Shown one piece after another: positions 50,001-59,000 of a stretch of 64,000 nt of DNA. The notes under the pieces were generated by a model. That model made no database searches. It saw only the letters and a list, made by a program, of their open reading frames with translations, and was not told the origin of the DNA. The position numbers and the translations under genes are program-made. The stretch lies in NCBI GenBank assembly GCA_030770545.1, contig JAUCMP010000028.1:14651501-14715500 (forward strand), in the 5' to 3' direction. This DNA comes from Macropodus opercularis. Lineage: Eukaryota > Chordata > Actinopteri > Anabantiformes > Osphronemidae. Position 1 is the stretch's first letter; each line of letters begins with the position of its first letter.

Positions 50001-53000
50001 GATCAACATTTTACACTGAGTGTTCCCAAATTACTCTTTGGGAGTTGAAGTCAACCCTGAAATGTTTGCTGTGTGTGGAGAGCAGACTCTTAGCTTTCTG
50101 CATTAATGAAGGTGTCTTGTAACAGAGCTTAATTCCTCTCACCACTGGCCACTGCCCCCCCCACACACACACTTCACACGGATTAAATGAATGCGAATAA
50201 CTATGAGAAAGCCTTGGGAGCGTGCCAGGGAAATCAGACTGTAGCCCTTGCTCTTTGAACATTTACTAAAAATCCATCACGTGGCGTTTGCAGCGTAAGC
50301 ACAACGCTGCATAGACTAACAAATGCACTCGGTCTCTTTTGTCACCTTTCCTTCCCTTTCTGCCAAACCTTTAAAGAGCGCGTGCACACTTCATAAGCTC
50401 CTGCAGCAGGTCAGCAGACAGAGCAGGGGCGGCATGACAATAAAGTAAAAGGAGAGTCAATATCAAGCTGAGGACAAAGAGAAAAAACACACAAGTGAAG
50501 GTCTATACCTGTAATGACACTGCTGCTCTGTGCTGTCTGATATTTCAGCGTCTCTCTAATGAATGAATCCATGCAAACAAAGTGTTGTATAGATTTTGCT
50601 ACATTACTTTATAGCTGTTCAGTGTTTCTTGTCATGATCGCTGTCAAAGCTACATTACGGGTAGTGAGGTGGACGAAAAAACCCGAAAGGTTCCCCTTAA
50701 ACAGTGATCTCATCATTTCTCCACTGATGCATCGTCCTCAGCCACTGGTCAGGTTGAGCTTTAGAAACGACGATAAGATTGAGTGCGACTACGCTCGAGT
50801 GCCTGGCTGTGTGTGTGAAGGAGCTGCCACGAAACCAGAGTCTCAGACGTGTTACTGGAACGTTGAGGAGAAGATGCTTGACGTGTCGACGGAGGGAAGA
50901 CAGAAAGTGAAGGCACGACGGAAAAAGATCAAAGTATTTATGAGGACACTGTACCTACTGTATTACACCTGACATTTCACGCAGCAATTAAAAACAAACA
51001 AACAGCTAAATGAAGCAGCAAAGTCTTTCAAACAGCTTTGCGTCTATTTAATTATTCATGTGCTGCAAATAAACTAACATATGTGTTTTTTAACTTTTAA
51101 CTGCTTTTGTCTGATGACATTTTGATGTTAGTCTGGTTCATTTAAACAGGCTTTTAACTACATGCAAAAGAGAAATGATGCACCATGTATTACATATTCA
51201 ATGTTTTCCTGAATAAATATGATAATAAATATTATTCTATATTACCATCATGCTTTCCAGCGGGTACTTTCGTGTTCCCGTGGACAACAAATGACATGAA
51301 GGTTACATCACACAGTCCTTTTTTGTCCATGCCTTTAGTGCAGGAGACTCTCCTCCTCAACTTATATGCGTCCATCTACAACTGTGCTGTTCCATTTTTC
51401 CATCAGCAGGGACGGCGCTAGTTCATCACTCTGCACAGGAGAGTGCAACCAGCCCCGAAATGCAGAAACAGGAAACGGGGCAGCGGGAATGGATTTGTTA
51501 TGTACCTGCTGACGTACAACCAGGTGCTAAAGCAAGGGAAGAAATGTATTAAAAGTCAGAGTGTGTGCATTCTGCGCTGCTGGTTAAGAGTTATATGCAA
51601 CGGTGAGGACAAGTCTGCCTGCACTATTAGTAATTCATCATCTTTTTACCAACTGTGATGGATAAGAGCTTTGAGCTGGGTCAAACTTTTTTAGTCTAAA
51701 GGCTTAAAGTCGCACAGAAGAAAAAACTTTTCCTTTCAGCTTCTGACTAAAGCATATGATAACTATTCATACTGTGAGCTGTGGATTTTTTTCCCCACGT
51801 AGCACAATCTGTCAAAGCGTTATCACTGCTCTGTGTGGCCAATCGAATGGCTAATCAGCCCATCTACCCAGAAAATTTTGTTCTAAACACGCTGCTGGAA
51901 TATCTTGAAGCTGTACGTACGAGCCACCTCTGTGATGGTTTGAATGATTGGTACAAATGTTCTAGGGGCATGATTTGCTCTAGCCTCCAGAATGGCTCGT
52001 ATTTGATCTGCCAAGTGCTGCACAAGGAGACGGCTTCTGGGCAAAGATATTCTGACTCATAGCGAGCCTGCCTGACATCTGTATGCAGAGTTCAGCACTT
52101 CCTGTATCAGAGGGGAAACCGTGGCATCAAAGGTTGCCCCAGAAACATCCCTCTGTGACAATGACAGCGGAGACGGTATTAACAGGCAGCTTTGAGTCCA
52201 CCTCTCAAATTTAGAGGTGATGCCTGTGACTTGCATAATAAGGAATCTGCAGATAAGTCCAGCAACAGTTCAGCTGTATTCATTGTGTGCATTTGTACTT
52301 CATTTTACAGGCTGTATTGTGGTTTTGTGAAGGGTAAACTGGCAAAGCAGAGAAATGTTGCCATGCGGAGTAAATAATACACCACACACACAGGAATTGC
52401 AGGCCTGATCACATTTACAGAATTTCTGAGGTGAAAGCCATCATGTAAACATTACGCATTCCATATACGACCTCTGCTTCCTTATTGCCCAGTGGGACAA
52501 CACAGAAACACATGGCGATGAAGACGGAGCGCCATCCATAACCACTGGACAGTGGTTCCAGGCACAGTGCAGGCCTTAACTAGATGCCTGTTGTATACAC
52601 ATGGGCAGACAGGCTGAAATATGAGGACTAAGGACTTGAGATCTTCCCTGAATGCTAAACTTTCACTCTCTCTTCACCTCTATATATATCACCCACTCGC
52701 TCGCTCTCTCCACTGTGCCCTGCAACCAATCTGACGCCTAATTAATCCTGAAGGTCTTTTGTTCCGCTGAGGTTTTCCTCTCTTCCCCCCACTGCACTCC
52801 ATCCATCCTTACCTCCCTTGGTTCCTCTACAGCCTGCCTCTCATGCTTCCCCGGCTGCCAGCTTGTTCTTTCCCCCTTTCCCCCTCCACGCCGACAGTGT
52901 GCGCACCGAGACACAGACCTTATTTCAGACTCTCCCTTCTCTCTCCCAGAGGGAGGTGAGGTACGGTCCCAGGGAGCAGGACAGAGGTAACAGATGTTTT

Positions 53001-56000
53001 GCTTATCCTATTTAGTTAATTTAGCCAAAAGAGAAATGTACGACTGTTGTTACATTTATTCCCTGGGTTCTACTAATTATCCTCATACGAGAGACTTTCA
53101 TGGTTTTATTTGTGCAGGTCTGCAGCCGCAGACAGTGATAAACAGCAGAATGGCATTTAACAGCAGACCAATTCCACAGAGTAGCTTTGCTTTAGCTACG
53201 ACAAAACTCTAGGGCTTCATGGGGGAAGTTAACATTTTGGGAAGAACACTTTCAGCAGTTGTTTTCTTTTTCAGAGCCAAACTTCTCCAAAGAAGGAGGA
53301 GAAACAACACAAACTGTGGAAATCGAATCTTATATATTACCACGAATTAAACACTGTCAGCTGTTTTTCTACCACATCACGTCTGGAGGTAACAGAACCT
53401 GTAGATGTTTGTTTTCATGGTTTCGTGAATGAATATAAACCACTGCTGTTTCCTCCTTTACTGCACTGACTGCCACCATGTCATCTTCATGACCTCTTCG
53501 CTTTGATGCGTCCTGATTTGAGGGCGTGCACGTCTTCATTCAGTACGTATGACAGGACAGTCCATTGCTCCAGGCTGGAAGGTCATTTAAAGGCCAGACA
53601 TCCAGACCTCTCGCCTCTGCTCCCTCATTCCCTGCCTGAGAGCCAGAGATAATCCTACACATGCCAGCCACACTGGACCATGAGCTGTGATTTATCTGAA
53701 GCCATTTGGTACCTGAACGCCTATGAAATTGTAATGAACTTGATTATGCTTTTAATGAAGTGTGAGAGGTTCTTCAGAAATGATTATAGTCATGCTTTGG
53801 CTCACAGCGAGGCTCTGTGCTGGGGAGAGAACGAGGGACAAAGAAGGAATGAAGGTCTGTCGCAAACAATGAGGACTGGCTAGTAGCGCTGGTAGCGCTG
53901 GCTGAGGATGGTGCAGGGTGAGCAGAGGAACAGAAAAGGAGCCACGCTTCTGTGGAATAGATTACAGGGGCGTTTTACTGTATATGCAAGGTGACTTGAC
54001 CCAACCAACTTCATTTTAATTCATCCCTGCAAAGGGATTTTCCCTAAAAGGCAGCAATGCTGACACGGTACATTAGATTTAACAGCCTGCAGCCTCATAG
54101 GTCACATTTTGCATACATATTAGACAGGTGAGCATGATTTTAACCTTTCCATGCACAGGCTGCTCGCATTCAGGAAAGGGAAACATTATTGTTGATCATT
54201 TCACACACACTCTCTCCAGTGCTGCATTTTCTTTAAATATCAAATGAGTAGCTCGGGTTAGAGTCTGCTGCAAAGGCAGGCTGCCTGTTTGTGCACTGGG
54301 AGACGAACTGTCATGAGAGCAATTACGGATGCGCATAAGAGATCATCTCTGAATGCAGGTGCAGGTCAGCTCAGTTCCTGGTTGTGTTCCACACAAACCA
54401 CCGCATGAGTTGCAAATCGACATCTGCTGTAGCTATCAGCTGATATTACTCTGACAATGGGAATTTTATTTCTACTACTAAAATATTGCCCCCTTTAATA
54501 CTGTAACGGCGGGAGGGTTGGAGCAGAAGCTAACTAGCCCTGGCTAACTGTTAGCAGCTAACTTTCAGCTAGCTCAGGCACTAGCAGGCTAAGCCAGAGC
54601 AAACTGCTCAAATTGGCAGGCGGATGTGAGAACGCTTGTGCCCCATACACCGCACAACCCCAAGTGTCTCGAGCTGCTCCAAACAAAGCACAGACAGACT
54701 CTTGCCTTTTAACAACTACCTCCAACAGAGGTAGCTGAGCTTTATTTTGAACACCAATGAATGACTGGTCACCGGTGGGGGGTCACTGCCACACACAGCA
54801 CCCTCCCACATGGTGCCGGCAAAAACACACACACAGAACCATTACCCAGAGTTCCCCATGGCCGAACGCACCAACGACCTGCTGGGTCGCTACAATACTA
54901 TTCATAAGCTGCTGTTTAGTGTTTTCAAGAGTCTTCTGTATGAACATCTACAGCGGCACCAGTCCCCCCCAACAGTAACGACTAAGCAAACACAAAACCT
55001 CCATATGTTATATAAGATGAGATGAAGGAGGTGTCAAGACATGTCACTATTTATTTAGCATTAGTCTTTCAAATATTTGATAAATATATCATCTGATAAT
55101 CAGAATAGTTATTTTTCTGCCCGTCTGAATGACCCACCCAAGCAAGTGAGCGTTGCAGATATTTCACCAGACTATTTATGGTGATAACCACAGCTGATCC
55201 GGAGAGAACAGTCACCACGTGTGCATCTGTCGCTGTCACTGTCCACACGTTCAGGCAGTAACACTATCTGCAAGGTCTCTGAAGCTGTTAATCAACTCCT
55301 CTTTAATGTGTTGTTCACACCTTCTCGCTCGCTCCCTCTCCCGACTCGGTGGATATCTATCTTAGACAGGGAGCTTGGCCCGGCGATCGCTGTCGCTAAT
55401 TTGTTGTGGCAATATTAATTAATGATCAGCCTGTCACAGCTGTTTATGTTGAGACAGATTAGAAGTGAGAGAGATTAGACAAAGAAAACAATCTGCGAGC
55501 GGCTCAGCAGCTGACAGAGGTCACCTTCACGTGTCTGAAATCATATTCAATTTGCCGTGGCAGAGGCAGGGAAATTACTCCACTTGACCAGTCTGTATCC
55601 TTCTCTATCTGAGACGTTTCACATTCACAGATAACTAAATCAAATCATTCAGGGCTGTAGCAAACTAGAAGATGATATACTGTAGAGTCACTTTTGATCT
55701 CAGCTGAGATGATGAACATTTAAAATATGCGATTGTCTGTTTGTATTTAAAATAGCAAAGGAAAGACAGATGCGGTGTTCAGACGCTCCATGCTCTCGCT
55801 CCTTCATTAATCCACGGCGCACATTTCCCTGTTTAAACGGGGCTTACGGCGCGTCCTGACCACTGACCTCTGCGCTGTCCTTCCACGTGGACGTGCTGAC
55901 TCTCATCATTCCCAGAGCTGCAGACCATTCTCAGTCTCGGTTGACTTGGCAACAGCACAGCGCGTTGTGGCGGCGAGGGGTGATTAAGTGGCCAATCAAG

Positions 56001-59000
56001 GCCTGAACAGTGGGGTAATCATTCCACTTGGTAAAATGGGTGTCAGCATCACTCCAGCACTTTCTCACTTCACTGTGCAGCCTTTAATAGGAGTAGCACG
56101 CGTTCCTGTAACTACAGTGCTGTGGATTAAGTTTAAGAACAGCTTCCTGCTGACTAATAGACAAGAAACACTAAAAGTTATGTTTGGACTCAAACAAAAA
56201 TGATGAAGTGAGACGGGAGTTAAGAAAAAGGAAGGCAGTGGTAATTCAACAGTGGGCAGTGCTTCGGTCTTTGACTCCTGTCTATGCAATGATTCACTAT
56301 TGTTTCAGTAAGGGGTTGCCATGTCCTGCTGCAGATGTGAGACACGCACAGGTTTGGTGTGGTTGGGAATTCTTGGTGCCTGCATCTACATGACTACGAC
56401 CTCTCTGCACTACCCTTCAGAGAGCCGTCCTTATACAGTAAGAATGTATAAGAACCAGGCAGAAATAGGTCAAATCCTCAAGGTCAAAGGTCAAAGCCAT
56501 GCTCAGAAAACTCTCACTATTCTAGATGACAGGAAACAACAACACCTGAATTATGGTCATTCTTCTACTTTGCTATTTTCTGTACAGATTTGCAATTTTG
56601 TCATAAGGCCAAAATATCCTCAAATAGACTAGAGATCAGGTAACTACCAGCCTTCCCTGAACTACAACGGCAGATGTTCTGTTTAGCAACGCGGTTCATT
56701 CCCAACAGTGATAAAAGAGCTGCTAAATGTAGATGAGTGTGCTTGTACTGAGCATCTCTCAGGAATGAATCAGTGGGGTTAAGTCAGTGTAAGACGAGAT
56801 GTCTTTGCAGAATGCATTCTCATTTGATTTCCCTGGATAAATAAAGGTTAAATGAGGAAATAAAAAAATTAAGTCCTAGGTGGAAGATAAATAGCTCTTT
56901 AATGTCAAGCGCACTGTGGCCCAGTGCCTCATTTGTAGTGTGATTGTTAAAGTCAATTTCCATAGACCTGAGCGTGGGAGGGATGAATTATAGCCTGTAT
57001 TACTGTGGGAAAAGTCAGCACTCGTACGCTTGTCTTGTCAGTGTCCTCATATTCTTTCTCAATATGTATGTGAAGGGGAGGAAGGTGGTCTGAGAAGAAT
57101 TCAGTGCCATGGGGTGAGTGAATATTTCATTTAGGGGAGAGCTACTTGTTCGGCTCCTCCTAAATTTGAAGGCTCCTCTTCCTCATGTTCCACTCTGTTG
57201 ACATGTCACAGTGTCCAGTCCTTCCTACCTTGCGTTTGTTGTTCCCTATTCAGTGCAAAGACTCTCTAAAAGCTTGTTTCCCAAACACTGTTGGAGTCTA
57301 CACTGTACATCTTTCAAAGAGGAATTTTCAGATTGTTCGGTTCATATGGCAACATTTGTTTTGGTTTTTTTAGAATTTATTTATTTATTACTTACTGTAG
57401 TCAAATCATGAATCAAATGATGAAAACAGTATCCTGTAAGTAGCAATATGCACATTTCTAGGATTAGATCAGTATTAGTAGTATAATATTAGGAAATACT
57501 GTAAACCCCATCATCCATCCCGAGTTAATGTTATGTATTTAAAAACCGAGTGAAGATGTTTACTGTCACGAGAACCAAACTACACACACACATCACATGT
57601 ACATGTATGCATACACACACACACACACATATGTACATGTATGTATACACGCACACAGTGTACAGAACCATTCAGTTCTTCATCCCGCAACAGGTAGGAG
57701 CAGAGAAAAAGCTGTGGAAAGCGTACAGATACTGGCACAGCACCATGATGTCTGCATTACCCCCAGGCTGCAGCTGGCAACCTCCCCCACATCACGCATC
57801 ACATCTGCAGCGTAGTCAACCACTGCCCATGCAATCAGCGCTTGGCAAGGAGATGCATCTCACATGTGAACACTGCGCACTGATAACACGCCGCAAACAG
57901 TTTATTACCGGCTTATTTGTACACGCATGCGTGTGTGTGCGGTGACGTGCGTGTTTTTGTCCTTGTCCTGGTGAAAATGAAATGCCTCTCGAGTCTGGCA
58001 GACGGCACGGCTGACTTTCAAGAAATTCCGCAAGGGAGTGCTTTCTGGAACTAAACGGGTGAAGCAAATCCTCTTAAAATCCTTTTAGACACCGTGGCAG
58101 CAGGGAGAAAAAGAAAAAGTTTCTCCCAGGCAAACATGTGCAGGTTTGTTGGGTTGATGTTGCACTCTAGGGAAAAGGACATTCGCGCCAGTTTATTTCT
58201 CCAAGACTGGAAAAGAATGTTAATATGACACATACCCTGCAGGACGCACAGAAGCACAATATGGTGACAGAAAGCTTCAAGGGACGACTTTAGAGAAAGG
58301 AGCGATGGATGTTGACGGCTTCATTTTTTGATTCCAGACTTCAAGGTGTGTCGATTTACACATTATTTTGTGTTGTGCTTGAACAGCAGAGGAAATAATA
58401 AGCTGGTTAAAGATGCCAGCGCATCAGTGACCTGGGCAACTAACATACATGTTATTTCTCTAGATAACCCGGTAAACACAGCGTAGCTACCTCCATCTAG
58501 ATCAACCTCAGCAGATGAAAAGACGTTTTAAAAGATCCAGCCACCGTGTCTTTAGGCTCCAATTTCGTCAAGTTTCTCGAAAACTAGTTTCCTCGCTCTG
58601 ATTGCTATTTACATATTTGGGTAAATGAGCATGGAATTGGACTTGGTCTTGTTTGTCGATTTGCTCTTTGCTTTTCTATCTGCTTTGGGCAACAGATTGA
58701 ATTAATGTTTGTAGACACTGTGATGCCACACATGAGGAAACAGAAGATTTTCCAAAATTACAGAACTCTCCCAATTACAGCTCTACAAACATATAAGACT
58801 GTGGGAAAAAATGTTTGGGTTGTGATGCAGATTTCGCTTGTATCAATAATTAGCTTCATTTACATGCTTTTGTATTTAAATAGACCAACAAACTGATATT
58901 GTTGACTGAAAACCCACGGTTTACAGAACGTGCCCCAAACAGGAACGTGTGATATATATACTTCGCTACATGTTGCAGTCGTGACAGAGGCAGTGGCAGC

